A stretch of 64,000 nt of DNA from Pseudomonas neuropathica. GTDB lineage: Bacteria > Pseudomonadota > Gammaproteobacteria > Pseudomonadales > Pseudomonadaceae. Within the stretch, counting starts at the first letter, position 1. Each line of letters opens with the position of its first letter. The position numbers and the translations under genes are program-made. The notes beneath the pieces were generated by a model, which saw nothing but the letters and a program-made list of their open reading frames with translations, was not told the DNA's origin and did no database searches. Positions 31,776-40,691 of this stretch are shown in pieces. The DNA lies in assembly GCF_015461835.1 (NCBI RefSeq), contig NZ_JACOPX010000015.1, positions 124,001 to 188,000 on the forward strand, read 5' to 3'.

Positions 31776-33563
31776 GTGTCCTTTAACCACTACTACCAAA
31801 GCGAACTCACCGCACTGCGCCAACTCGGTCGCCGTTTCGCCGAGCGTAGTCCGGCGTTGGCTCCGTATCTGGGGCAGGCCGGGCGGGATCCGGATGTGGA
31901 GCGGTTGCTCGAAGGTTTTGCGTTTCTGACCGGGCGGCTGCGCCAGAAGCTCGATGACGAGTTGCCGGAACTCAGCCATTCGCTGATGCAGTTGCTGTGG
32001 CCGAACTACATGCGCCCGCTGCCGGCGTTCAGCATTTTGCAGTTCGATCCGCTCAAGCGTTCCGGACCGGCGTTGCGCGTCGAGCGCGATACGCCGATTG
32101 AAAGCAAACCGATCGAAGACGTGCGTTGCCGCTTCCGCACCTGCTACCCGACCGAAGTGTTGCCGCTGGATCTGGCTGCGCTGAACTACTCGGTGAAGGG
32201 CGACGGCTCGCTGCTCAGCCTGCGTCTGGAAATGAGCGCCGACGGCCACCTCGGTGAGCTGGAACTGAGCAAACTGCGTCTGCACTTTGCTGGCGAGCGT
32301 TACATCAGCCAGATGCTCTACCTGAGCCTGCTGCGCAACCTCGAGGGCATCGAACTGATCCCGCTCGACGGCGCCGGCAAACCGATCGATGGCGTCAGCG
32401 GCAAGCCGATGGCGTTCAAGATTCCCGGTGATCGGGTCAAACCGGTGGGCTTTGCCGAAGAAGAAGCGTTGATCCCGTATCCGCTGAACACCTTCCGCGG
32501 CTATCGCTACCTGCAGGAATACTTCGCCTTCCAGGACAAGTTCCTGTTCGTCGATGTGAATGGTCTGGACATCCTCAACGCGCTGCCGGAAGACACCCTC
32601 AAGCAGATGCGTGGCCTGGAATTGCGCTTCGATATTCGCAAGAGCGGCATCATGCGCATGCGGCCGACGCTGGATAACGTGAAGCTGTTCTGCACGCCGA
32701 TTGCCAACCTGTTCGCCCACGACGCGCTGCCGATCCGCCTCGACGGCAAGCAGGACGAATACCTGCTGCTGCCAGCGGAATACGATCTGGAAAACTGCGG
32801 CGTGTTCTCGGTGGAAACCGTGACCGGCTGGAAGCCCGGCGGCCTCGGTTATCAGGAGTACGTGCCGTTCGAATCCTTCGAGCACGACCCGAGTTTCGAC
32901 GTGCCCAATAGCCGTCCGCATTACAGCATCCGCCAGCGCTCGTCCTTGCTGCACGACGGCCTCGACACCTACCTGAGCTTCGGCATCCGTCACACCGAAG
33001 CCCACGAAACCCTGTCGATCGAGCTGATCTGCACCAACCAGAACCTGCCGCGCAAGCTCAAGCTGGGCGACATCTGCATGGCCTGCGAAGAGACGCCGGA
33101 GTTCTTGAGCTTCCGCAACATCACCCCGGCCACTTCCAGCTTCGCGCCGCCGCTGAACCGTGACTTCCTGTGGAAGCTGATCAGCAACATGTCGCTTAAC
33201 TATCTGTCGCTGGCCGACGTCAATGCGTTGAAGGTGATTCTCGAAACCTACGACTTGCCGCGCTACTACGACCAGCACGCGGAGAAGGTCAGCAAACGCC
33301 TGCTCGGCGGCCTCAAGCACATCAAGCATCACCACGTCGACCGCTTGCACCGTGGGTTGCCGGTGCGCGGTTTGCGCACCGAACTGACCATCGACCCGGA
33401 AGGGTATATCGGCGAAGGCGACCTGTTCGTCTTCGCTTCGGTTCTTAACGAGTTTTTCGCGCTTTACGCCAGTCTCAATTCATTCCATGAACTGCGCGTA
33501 AAAAGCACACAGGGAGAGGTGTACCAATGGACACCACGTATGGGCCTGCAGCCCCTGCTTTAA
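31776..33563 (+). CDS. tssF: T6SS baseplate protein TssF
   Basis: A 595-residue baseplate wedge subunit (VasA/ImpG type). The N-terminus (YYQSELTALRQLGRRFAERSPALA) and the following GRDPDVERLLEGFAFL are family signatures. The start is GTG at 31776. Its 3' end overlaps tssG by 37 nt, showing tight coupling of the TssF:TssG pair, which assemble together. Confidence 0.95.
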   Translation: MSFNHYYQSELTALRQLGRRFAERSPALAPYLGQAGRDPDVERLLEGFAFLTGRLRQKLDDELPELSHSLMQLLWPNYMRPLPAFSILQFDPLKRSGPALRVERDTPIESKPIEDVRCRFRTCYPTEVLPLDLAALNYSVKGDGSLLSLRLEMSADGHLGELELSKLRLHFAGERYISQMLYLSLLRNLEGIELIPLDGAGKPIDGVSGKPMAFKIPGDRVKPVGFAEEEALIPYPLNTFRGYRYLQEYFAFQDKFLFVDVNGLDILNALPEDTLKQMRGLELRFDIRKSGIMRMRPTLDNVKLFCTPIANLFAHDALPIRLDGKQDEYLLLPAEYDLENCGVFSVETVTGWKPGGLGYQEYVPFESFEHDPSFDVPNSRPHYSIRQRSSLLHDGLDTYLSFGIRHTEAHETLSIELICTNQNLPRKLKLGDICMACEETPEFLSFRNITPATSSFAPPLNRDFLWKLISNMSLNYLSLADVNALKVILETYDLPRYYDQHAEKVSKRLLGGLKHIKHHHVDRLHRGLPVRGLRTELTIDPEGYIGEGDLFVFASVLNEFFALYASLNSFHELRVKSTQGEVYQWTPRMGLQPLL

Positions 33564-34534
33564 GCGGGCTGACCAAGGTAATACGCGAGTACTCGCTGTT
33601 TCAGGCCGTGCTGCTGGTGATCGACCGGCTGCGCGAGGCACACCCGCACCTGAGCGAAGACGATCTGTACGACCACGTGGAGTTCCAGGCCAACCCGAGC
33701 CTGGGCTTTCCGCGCAGCGACGTCGATCGTGTGGAGTTCTTCGAAGAGCACGGGCAGATGCGCGCGCGCATGCGTTTCAACCTGATCGGCCTGGTCGGTT
33801 CTGGCTCGCCGCTGCCGGCGTTCTACGGCGAACAAGCCCTGGGCGACAGCGAGGACGGTAACCCGACACGCAACTTCCTCGATCTGTTCCACCATCGCCT
33901 GCAACGGCTGATGCTGCCGATCTGGCGCAAGTACCGCTACCGCGCAAGCTTCCAGAGTGGCGCGATTGACCCGTTCTCCTCGCAGCTGTTCGCCCTGATC
34001 GGCCTCGGTGGCGAAGAGATCCGCAAGGCCAAGGAACTCAACTGGAAACGCCTGCTGCCGTACCTCGGTCTGCTCAGCTTGCGGGCGCACTCGGCGGCGT
34101 TGATCGAAGCCGTGCTGCGTTACTACTTCAAGCACGAAGACCTGGTCATCGAGCAGTGCATCGAGCGCCGCGTGGAAATTCTCGAAGAGCAGCGCAATCG
34201 TTTGGGCCGCGCCAACAGCCTGCTCGGTGAAGACCTTGTGCTCGGCGAGCATGTGCGCGACCGCAGCGGCAAATTCCGCATTCACATCACCGAGCTCGAC
34301 TGGCAGCGATTCCATGAATTCCTGCCGATCGGTTTCGGTTACCAGCCGCTCTGCGCGCTGGTGCGGTTCACCCTGCGTGACCCGCTCGATTACGACATCC
34401 GCCTGGTCCTGCGCCAGGAAGAAATCCGCGAACTGCGCATCGGTGAGCAGAACGCCTGTCGCCTCGGTTGGACCAGTTGGCTGGGCCGCGAAAAAGCGGA
34501 CGGCGTGGTGACCCTGGGCAGCAAAATTCATTAA
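33527..34534 (+). CDS. tssG: T6SS baseplate protein TssG
   Basis: A 335-residue VasB/ImpH-type wedge protein. The sequence VEFQANPSLGFPRSDVDRVEF and the NLIGLVGSGSPLPAFYGEQAL block are diagnostic. The ATG at 33527 follows GGGAGAGG inside the end of tssF. tssH follows after 11 nt. Confidence 0.95.
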   Translation: MDTTYGPAAPALSGLTKVIREYSLFQAVLLVIDRLREAHPHLSEDDLYDHVEFQANPSLGFPRSDVDRVEFFEEHGQMRARMRFNLIGLVGSGSPLPAFYGEQALGDSEDGNPTRNFLDLFHHRLQRLMLPIWRKYRYRASFQSGAIDPFSSQLFALIGLGGEEIRKAKELNWKRLLPYLGLLSLRAHSAALIEAVLRYYFKHEDLVIEQCIERRVEILEEQRNRLGRANSLLGEDLVLGEHVRDRSGKFRIHITELDWQRFHEFLPIGFGYQPLCALVRFTLRDPLDYDIRLVLRQEEIRELRIGEQNACRLGWTSWLGREKADGVVTLGSKIH

Positions 34535-34545
34535 GGACGTGAGCC

Positions 34546-37203
34546 ATGATCAACGTAGACCTGCAACAACTCATCCAGGCGCTGGACGCCGAAACCCGTC
34601 GTGACCTGGAACGTTCGGCCGAGCGTTGCGTGGCCCGTGGCGGCAGCAAGATCCTCGTCGAAGATTTGATGCTCGGCCTGCTCGAGCGTCCGAATGGCTT
34701 GCTCGCACGCGCGTTGCAAGATGCCGATGTCGATGCCGGTGAACTCAGTGCCGCGTTGCAATCGCGCGTCGAACACAGCGCTTCGCGCAACCCGGTGTTC
34801 GCCCCGGAACTGGTGCAGTGGCTGCAAGACGCGCTGCTGGTGGCCAACCTCGAACTGGGTCAGACCCAGGTTGAAGACGCCGCGCTGATCCTCGCGTTAC
34901 TGCGTAACCCGATGCGCTACGCCGGCAGCCGTTATCAGCCGCTGCTCGCCAAGCTGAACATCGATCGCCTGAAGGAATTTGCCCTGTCGCAACAGGAGCA
35001 ACCGGCGGCCAATGGCAAACCGGCCGCGCAGGGCGAATCGCTGTTGCAGCGTTTCACCCACAACCTGACCCAACAGGCCCGCGACGGCAAGCTCGACCCT
35101 GTGCTGTGCCGTGACGGCGCGATCCGCCAGATGGTCGATATCCTCGCCCGTCGTCGCAAGAACAACCCGATCGTCGTCGGTGAGGCCGGTGTCGGCAAGA
35201 CCGCCATCGTCGAAGGCCTGGCGTCGCGCATCGCCGCCGGTGAAGTGCCGCAAGTGCTCAAAGGCGTTGAACTGCTGTCGCTGGACATGGGCCTGTTGCA
35301 GGCTGGCGCGAGCGTCAAAGGCGAGTTCGAACGTCGCCTCAAAGGCGTGATCGACGAAGTCAAAGCCTCGCCAAAACCGATCATTCTGTTTATCGACGAA
35401 GCCCACACCCTCATCGGCGCGGGCGGCAATGCCGGCGGTTCCGACGCGGCCAACCTGCTGAAACCGGCGCTGGCCCGAGGCGAGCTGCGCACCATCGCCG
35501 CGACCACCTGGGCCGAGTACAAGAAATACTTCGAGAAAGACCCGGCGCTGGCCCGTCGTTTCCAGCCTGTGCAACTGCACGAACCGACCGTCAGTGAAGC
35601 GGTGACCATCCTCCGTGGTCTGGCCCAGGTTTACGAGAAGAGCCACGGCATCTATCTGCGTGATGACGCGGTGGTCTCGGCGGCGGAATTGTCCGCACGT
35701 TATCTGGCCGGTCGACAACTGCCGGACAAAGCTGTCGACGTTCTCGACACCGCTTGCGCCCGCGTACGCATCAGCCTTGCCGCTGCCCCGGAAAGCCTTG
35801 AGCGCCTGCGTGGCGAATTGGCTGAAGGTGGCCGCCAGCGTCAGGCCCTGCGCCGCGATGCCGAAGCCGGTCTGCTGATCGACCACGAAGCACTGGACGC
35901 ACTGGAAGCGCGTCTCGACGAAGCCGAAGACGAAATGGTCGCGCTGGAAACCCTGTGGACTGAACAGAAGCAACTGGCTGAGCGCCTGTTGGAATTGCGT
36001 CAGCAACTGGCCAAGGCCCGCGAAGCTGCAGCGGTCGAGCCAGTGGTCACCGTTGAAGAAGACGCCGAAGGCACCGTAATCGAAACCGTTGCCGCCGAAG
36101 TCGAAGAAGGTCAAAGCGTCGAAGCGCTGGAAGCCCAACTCAACGAAACCCACAGCGCCCTGACCGCCGCTCAAGTCAAAGAGCGTCTGGTCAGCTTCGA
36201 AGTGTGCCCGCGTCTGGTCGCCGAAGTGATCAGCGCCTGGACCGGCGTGCCATTGGCGCAGCTGGCCCGCGAGCACAACGCCAAAGTCGCCAGCTTCGCC
36301 ACCGACCTGCGCACGCGCATCCGAGGTCAGGAACAAGCCGTGCACGCCCTGGATCGCTCGATGCGCGCCACCGCTGCCGGTCTGAACAAACCTGACGCAC
36401 CCGTGGGCGTGTTTCTGCTGGTCGGCCCAAGCGGCGTCGGTAAAACCGAAACCGCCTTGGCCCTCGCTGACTTGCTGTACGGCGGTGATCGTTTCATCAC
36501 CACCATCAACATGTCCGAATTCCAGGAGAAGCACACTGTTTCTCGTCTGATCGGCGCGCCACCGGGCTACGTCGGTTACGGCGAGGGCGGCATGCTCACC
36601 GAAGCCGTGCGCCAAAAGCCGTACTCGGTGGTGCTGCTCGATGAAGTCGAGAAGGCCGACCCGGACGTGCTCAACCTGTTCTACCAAATCTTCGACAAAG
36701 GCGTGGCCAACGACGGCGAGGGTCGCGAGATCGACTTCCGCAATACGTTGATCCTGATGACCTCGAACCTCGGCAGCGACCGCATCAGCGACCTCTGTGA
36801 AAACGGCGCGAGGCCAACCGCCGAAGTGCTCGAAGAAACCATTCGCCCGGTGCTCAGCAAACACTTCAAACCGGCGCTGCTGGCGCGGATGAAAGTGGTG
36901 CCGTACTACCCGGTCGGCGGCCCGGTGCTGCGCGAGCTGATCGAGATCAAGCTCGGCCGTCTCGGCGAGCGCCTCAACCGTCGTCAGCTGGATTTCAGCT
37001 GGTGCCAGAACCTCGTCGATCATTTGTCCGAGCGTTGCACGCAAAGCGAAAGCGGTGCGCGCTTGATCGATCACTTGCTCGATCAGCACGTGCTGCCGCT
37101 GGTAGCGGATCGTCTGCTCGACGCGATGGCCACCGGTGAAAGCCTCAAGCGCGTGCATGCCACGCTCGACGGCGAAGCCAGCGTGACCTGCGAGTTCGCC
37201 TGA
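34546..37203 (+). CDS. tssH: T6SS sheath-disassembly ATPase TssH (ClpV)
   Basis: An 885-residue AAA+ unfoldase that recycles contracted sheath by extracting TssC. It has a Clp N-domain (about 10-150), a first AAA domain with Walker A GEAGVGKT at 212-219, a middle coiled-coil propeller (about 420-540) with an acidic Glu/Val insert (about 498-530), and a second AAA domain with GPSGVGKT at 627-634 followed by the ClpB D2-small domain. The next gene begins 10 nt after the stop. Confidence 0.96.
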   Translation: MINVDLQQLIQALDAETRRDLERSAERCVARGGSKILVEDLMLGLLERPNGLLARALQDADVDAGELSAALQSRVEHSASRNPVFAPELVQWLQDALLVANLELGQTQVEDAALILALLRNPMRYAGSRYQPLLAKLNIDRLKEFALSQQEQPAANGKPAAQGESLLQRFTHNLTQQARDGKLDPVLCRDGAIRQMVDILARRRKNNPIVVGEAGVGKTAIVEGLASRIAAGEVPQVLKGVELLSLDMGLLQAGASVKGEFERRLKGVIDEVKASPKPIILFIDEAHTLIGAGGNAGGSDAANLLKPALARGELRTIAATTWAEYKKYFEKDPALARRFQPVQLHEPTVSEAVTILRGLAQVYEKSHGIYLRDDAVVSAAELSARYLAGRQLPDKAVDVLDTACARVRISLAAAPESLERLRGELAEGGRQRQALRRDAEAGLLIDHEALDALEARLDEAEDEMVALETLWTEQKQLAERLLELRQQLAKAREAAAVEPVVTVEEDAEGTVIETVAAEVEEGQSVEALEAQLNETHSALTAAQVKERLVSFEVCPRLVAEVISAWTGVPLAQLAREHNAKVASFATDLRTRIRGQEQAVHALDRSMRATAAGLNKPDAPVGVFLLVGPSGVGKTETALALADLLYGGDRFITTINMSEFQEKHTVSRLIGAPPGYVGYGEGGMLTEAVRQKPYSVVLLDEVEKADPDVLNLFYQIFDKGVANDGEGREIDFRNTLILMTSNLGSDRISDLCENGARPTAEVLEETIRPVLSKHFKPALLARMKVVPYYPVGGPVLRELIEIKLGRLGERLNRRQLDFSWCQNLVDHLSERCTQSESGARLIDHLLDQHVLPLVADRLLDAMATGESLKRVHATLDGEASVTCEFA

Positions 37204-37213
37204 GGTGGGTGTG

Positions 37214-38734
37214 ATGTTCACTCAGGTGCCGCAGCCACTGGTCTATGCCGAAGCGTTGCTGGCGCAGTTCGCCAGTCTGTCGCGGGCGGCGGACGGTGCT
37301 GCGTTGCTGGGTGACTTCGTGCGTGGTCTGGCCGAGCTGAGCGGTTGCGAACTGACGCAGCTGTATCTGCTCGACGCCACCCACACGTGCCTGGGGATGA
37401 ACGCCGAGTGCCTAGACGGAGCCTTGCAACCGCGTGAAGCGGCGAGCCTGCCGGCGGATTACAACGGTGAGCAACTGCTGCAATTCGCCCTGTGCCAGAA
37501 CCGCGTGGTGTGCCTCGACGACTTGAGCGGCAGCCTGCACGAAACCAGTTTTCTGCCGGCGGCGGCTTCGCCGTGGCAGTCGCTGTTGTGCGTGCCGCTG
37601 GTCAATCAGCACAAGGCGGTCGAAGGCTTGCTGCTATGCGCCAGTCGACGTCGTACCCACCTGCAAGGCTTCGCTGATTCCCTCGGCCAACTTGGCTCGT
37701 TCGTGCTTGGCCAGTTGCATCTGCTGCAACGCTTGCGTCAGCCGCTGGCGGAATCGGCCACGGTGGCGCGCAGCGTGCCGAGCATCAGTGGTTATGGCTT
37801 GATCGGCAAAAGCGCGGCGATGCGCCAGACCCATTCGCTGATCAGCAAAGTCCTGCACAGCCCGTACACCGTGTTGTTGCGCGGCGAAACCGGTACCGGT
37901 AAGGAAGTCGTTGCGCGGGCGATTCATGATTGCGGCCCGCGCCGTTCCCAGGCGTTTATCGTGCAGAACTGCGCGGCGGTTCCGGAAAATCTGCTGGAAA
38001 GCGAGCTGTTCGGCTATCGCAAAGGCGCCTTCACCGGCGCCGACCGCGACCGCGCCGGCCTGTTCGATGCGGCCAATGGCGGCACGCTGTTGCTCGACGA
38101 GATCGGCGACATGCCGTTGTCATTGCAAGCGAAGATCTTGCGCGTGTTGCAGGAAGGCGAAATTCGTCCGTTGGGTTCCAATGACACCCACAAAATCGAC
38201 GTACGCATCATCGCTGCGACGCACCGCGATCTGTCGACGTTGGTCAGCGAAGGTAAGTTCCGCGAGGACTTGTACTACCGCCTCGCGCAATTCCCGATCG
38301 AGCTGCCGGCGCTGCGTCAGCGTGAAGGCGACATCCTCGAACTGGCCCAGCACTTCGCCGAGAAGACCTGCACGTATTTGCAACGCGATCCGGTGCGCTG
38401 GTCGAGCGCCGCGCTGGAACACCTGTCCGGCTACAACTTCCCCGGCAACGTGCGTGAACTCAAGGCCTTGGTCGAGCGTGCGGTGCTGTTGTGCGAGGGC
38501 GGCGAGTTGCTCGCCGAGCATTTCTCCCTGCGCATGGAGCCGATGCCGGAAGACAACAGCCACTTGAATCTGCGCGAACGTCTGGAGCAGGTCGAACGTA
38601 CTTTGTTGCTCGATTGCCTGCGCAAAAACGACGGCAACCAGACCCTCGCCGCCCGCGAACTGGGCTTGCCGCGACGCACGCTGCTGTACCGCCTCGGCCG
38701 TCTGAATATCAATCTGGGAGATTTCGATGGGTAG
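37214..38734 (+). CDS. Sigma-54-dependent activator, Sfa2-like
   Basis: A 506-residue enhancer-binding protein. An N-terminal GAF-like domain (about 20-175) is followed by an AAA+ domain with Walker A GETGTGKE at 224-231, the sigma-54 contact motif GAFTGA at 271-276 and LLLDEIGD, and a Fis-type helix-turn-helix at the C-terminus (NQTLAARELGLPRRTLLYRL). There is no receiver domain, so activity may depend on ligand binding to GAF. The gene occupies the place of sfa2 in the P. aeruginosa H2-T6SS, which needs RpoN. The ATG at 37214 with GAGGTGGG upstream is preferred over GTG at 37205. Confidence 0.88.
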   Translation: MFTQVPQPLVYAEALLAQFASLSRAADGAALLGDFVRGLAELSGCELTQLYLLDATHTCLGMNAECLDGALQPREAASLPADYNGEQLLQFALCQNRVVCLDDLSGSLHETSFLPAAASPWQSLLCVPLVNQHKAVEGLLLCASRRRTHLQGFADSLGQLGSFVLGQLHLLQRLRQPLAESATVARSVPSISGYGLIGKSAAMRQTHSLISKVLHSPYTVLLRGETGTGKEVVARAIHDCGPRRSQAFIVQNCAAVPENLLESELFGYRKGAFTGADRDRAGLFDAANGGTLLLDEIGDMPLSLQAKILRVLQEGEIRPLGSNDTHKIDVRIIAATHRDLSTLVSEGKFREDLYYRLAQFPIELPALRQREGDILELAQHFAEKTCTYLQRDPVRWSSAALEHLSGYNFPGNVRELKALVERAVLLCEGGELLAEHFSLRMEPMPEDNSHLNLRERLEQVERTLLLDCLRKNDGNQTLAARELGLPRRTLLYRLGRLNINLGDFDG

Positions 38735-38771
38735 GCAAAACGTCATCGAAATCCCCACAAAAACCAATTTC

Positions 38772-38799
38772 AGCGCCGCCCGCAAGGGTCGGCGCTTTG
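38772..38799 (+). terminator. Hairpin between the sigma-54 activator and the lipoprotein gene
   Basis: AGCGCCG and CGGCGCT form a 7-bp stem with an 11-nt loop, followed by TTGTGCTTTGT. The T-run is interrupted, so it may be a partial terminator dividing the T6SS operon in two. Confidence 0.45.
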
Positions 38800-38827
38800 T
38801 GCTTTGTCTACACCTGGAGACCCTCTG

Positions 38828-38968
38828 ATGTCTTTTCGTCACTGGCACGCTGTCCTGCTGACCCTCGTCGTTCTATGCGGCCTTGGCGGCTGTAGCGGCA
38901 ATTACAAATTCAACGACAACGACTATCGCCCGTTGGGTGATCCGCAAGCGGTCAATCGCGGCAAGTGA
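38828..38968 (+). CDS. Small T6SS-associated lipoprotein (OrfX-like)
   Basis: A 46-residue protein with a short signal (VLLTLVVLCGLGGCSG) and a lipobox LGGC, predicted to be lipidated at C22 and leaving only 25 mature residues. A similarly small gene sits between sfa2 and fha2 in the PAO1 H2 cluster as I recall. TGGAGA at 38816-38821 supports the ATG. fha starts 18 nt later. Function is unknown. Confidence 0.8.
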   Translation: MSFRHWHAVLLTLVVLCGLGGCSGNYKFNDNDYRPLGDPQAVNRGK

Positions 38969-38986
38969 CCGCAAGGAGCATCAAAC

Positions 38987-40183
38987 ATGGAATTGGTTTT
39001 CGAAATGCTGAACACCAAGCAGTTCGTGCCCACCGAGTTGTGCCAGAAGACCTTTAAACAGGCCGGCGGCGTGATCGGGCGAGGTGAGGACTGCGACTGG
39101 ATCATCCCTGACCGCAAGCGTCACCTGTCCAATCACCACGCGATTGTCAGCTACCGCGAGGGCACGTTCTTCCTCACCGACACCAGCAGCAACGGTGTCC
39201 AGGACGGCGAGAGCGGCGCACGCCTGCACAAAGGCGAACCGGTGCGCATCGAGCACGGCAGCACCTACGTGCTGGGTGACTTCGAGATTCGCGCGCGCTT
39301 GGTCCGTGACCCGGCGACGTTCGACGGTGAAGTCGGCCGTCCGCGTGCCGCCGGCAGCATCATTCCCGACGACGCGTTCCTCGATCTCGACCCGCTCAAT
39401 GCTCTCGAGCAGCAAGAGCGTGTGTACTCGGAAATCGACGAACTGCTGGCGCCGAATACCAAGCCTGAGGATTCCCGTCAGCGTGCCGACTACGCGCGCA
39501 TCGACATGGAAAGCCTGATGGTGCCGGAGCTGATTGCCGCTCCGGTCGAACCTGAGCCCGCTCCGGCACCGAAAGCCGTTGAGCGTCAAAGCGAAGGTTT
39601 CTGGGAGCACTTCGGTGCGGCGCTGGGCGTCGATGTCAAAGGCCTCAGCCACGACGAACGCGAAGCTTTGGCGCTGAACGCCGCGCGCTTGCTGCGCCAA
39701 AGCATCGGCGGATTGCAGCAGAGCCTGCGCACCCGTTCCGAGCTGAAAAACGAACTGCGTCTGGCCCAGACCACCGTGCAAGGCACCAACAAGAATCCGC
39801 TGAAATTCGCCGTCGATCCGAGCGAAGCGCTGCAGATTCTGTTGCAGCCGAGCAAGCCCGGCCATCTGCCGGCCGAGCAAGCCATCTCCCGTGCGTTCCG
39901 CGATCTGCAGGCGCATCAAGTGGCACTGTTGACCGCCAGCCGCGCCGCCGTGCGCGGCACCCTGGAGCACTTCTCGCCAGAGCAACTGACCCTGCGTTTC
40001 GAACGTGACAACAAGCCGTTGATCGCCACCTCGGGCGGACGCTGGAGAGCGTTCGGCCGCTATCACCAGGCGCTGCGTCAGGACGATGACTGGAGCGAGC
40101 GTCTGCTGGCCCGTGACTTCGCCCAGGCTTACGAAGAACAGATCCGCCTGATCTCCACCCTCCACACCGACCACCAAGGATGA
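38987..40183 (+). CDS. tagH: T6SS forkhead-associated (FHA) protein TagH/Fha
   Basis: A 398-residue protein with an N-terminal FHA domain (about 10-105): the phosphothreonine-binding residues lie in GRGEDCDW, HLSNHHAIV and SSNGV. The C-terminal ~200 residues match the TagH/ImpI C-terminal domain (SHDEREALALNAARLLRQSIGG). Fha proteins are substrates of the cluster's Ser/Thr kinase and help trigger assembly. The last bases overlap the tssJ start. Confidence 0.92.
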   Translation: MELVFEMLNTKQFVPTELCQKTFKQAGGVIGRGEDCDWIIPDRKRHLSNHHAIVSYREGTFFLTDTSSNGVQDGESGARLHKGEPVRIEHGSTYVLGDFEIRARLVRDPATFDGEVGRPRAAGSIIPDDAFLDLDPLNALEQQERVYSEIDELLAPNTKPEDSRQRADYARIDMESLMVPELIAAPVEPEPAPAPKAVERQSEGFWEHFGAALGVDVKGLSHDEREALALNAARLLRQSIGGLQQSLRTRSELKNELRLAQTTVQGTNKNPLKFAVDPSEALQILLQPSKPGHLPAEQAISRAFRDLQAHQVALLTASRAAVRGTLEHFSPEQLTLRFERDNKPLIATSGGRWRAFGRYHQALRQDDDWSERLLARDFAQAYEEQIRLISTLHTDHQG

Positions 40184-40689
40184 TGCGCATGTCTCGCCGC
40201 TCGACCGCTTTTTTCAAGACGCTGACTGCGCTCACCGTACTGGTGCTGCTGGCCGGTTGCTCGTCGCTGTCGCCGTACTCGAAAGTGACCAAGATCAACC
40301 TGAAGCTGACCGGCAGCGATCAGCTCAACCCGGACCTCAACGGTCGGCCGTCGCCGATCGTCGTGCGCCTGTTCGAACTCAAGCACCCGGTGACCTTCGA
40401 GAACGCTGACTTCTTCAGCCTTTACGAACGCGCCAAGGAATCCCTCAACCCGGATCTGGTGGCCAGCGAAGAACTCGAGCTGCGCCCGGGTGAAACCGTG
40501 GAGATGAAGCTCAAGGTGGAAGAGGGCAGCCTTTATGTGGGCGTTCTCGCCGCTTACCGCGACTTGCCGGACACCCAATGGCGCCACACCATTCAGATCA
40601 CTCCGCTGGAAGTCACCGAAGTCGATCTGACTCTGGACCAGACCGGCATCCGCAACACCAATCAAGTGCTCGCCAAGGCGGATGACTGA
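40180..40689 (+). CDS. tssJ: T6SS outer-membrane lipoprotein TssJ
   Basis: A 169-residue lipoprotein with a signal peptide ending in the lipobox LLAGCSS (Cys about residue 27). The mature part has the transthyretin-like TssJ features: LNPDLNGRPSPIVVRLFELK and the FFSLYERAKESL loop that contacts TssM. The ATG at 40180 overlaps the fha stop; ATG at 40183 or 40189 are equally plausible starts. tssK begins 2 nt after the stop. Confidence 0.94.
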   Translation: MMRMSRRSTAFFKTLTALTVLVLLAGCSSLSPYSKVTKINLKLTGSDQLNPDLNGRPSPIVVRLFELKHPVTFENADFFSLYERAKESLNPDLVASEELELRPGETVEMKLKVEEGSLYVGVLAAYRDLPDTQWRHTIQITPLEVTEVDLTLDQTGIRNTNQVLAKADD

Positions 40690-40691
40690 TC

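Noticed and set aside
33527..33563. Possible frameshift at the tssF/tssG junction
   Set aside because: The 37-nt overlap joins two full-length proteins each with its own start and family signatures, so it is normal coupling.
34897..37221. Minus-strand open frame of 774 codons opposite tssH
   Set aside because: Same effect. Both ClpV Walker motifs are on the plus strand and the antisense protein is low-complexity.
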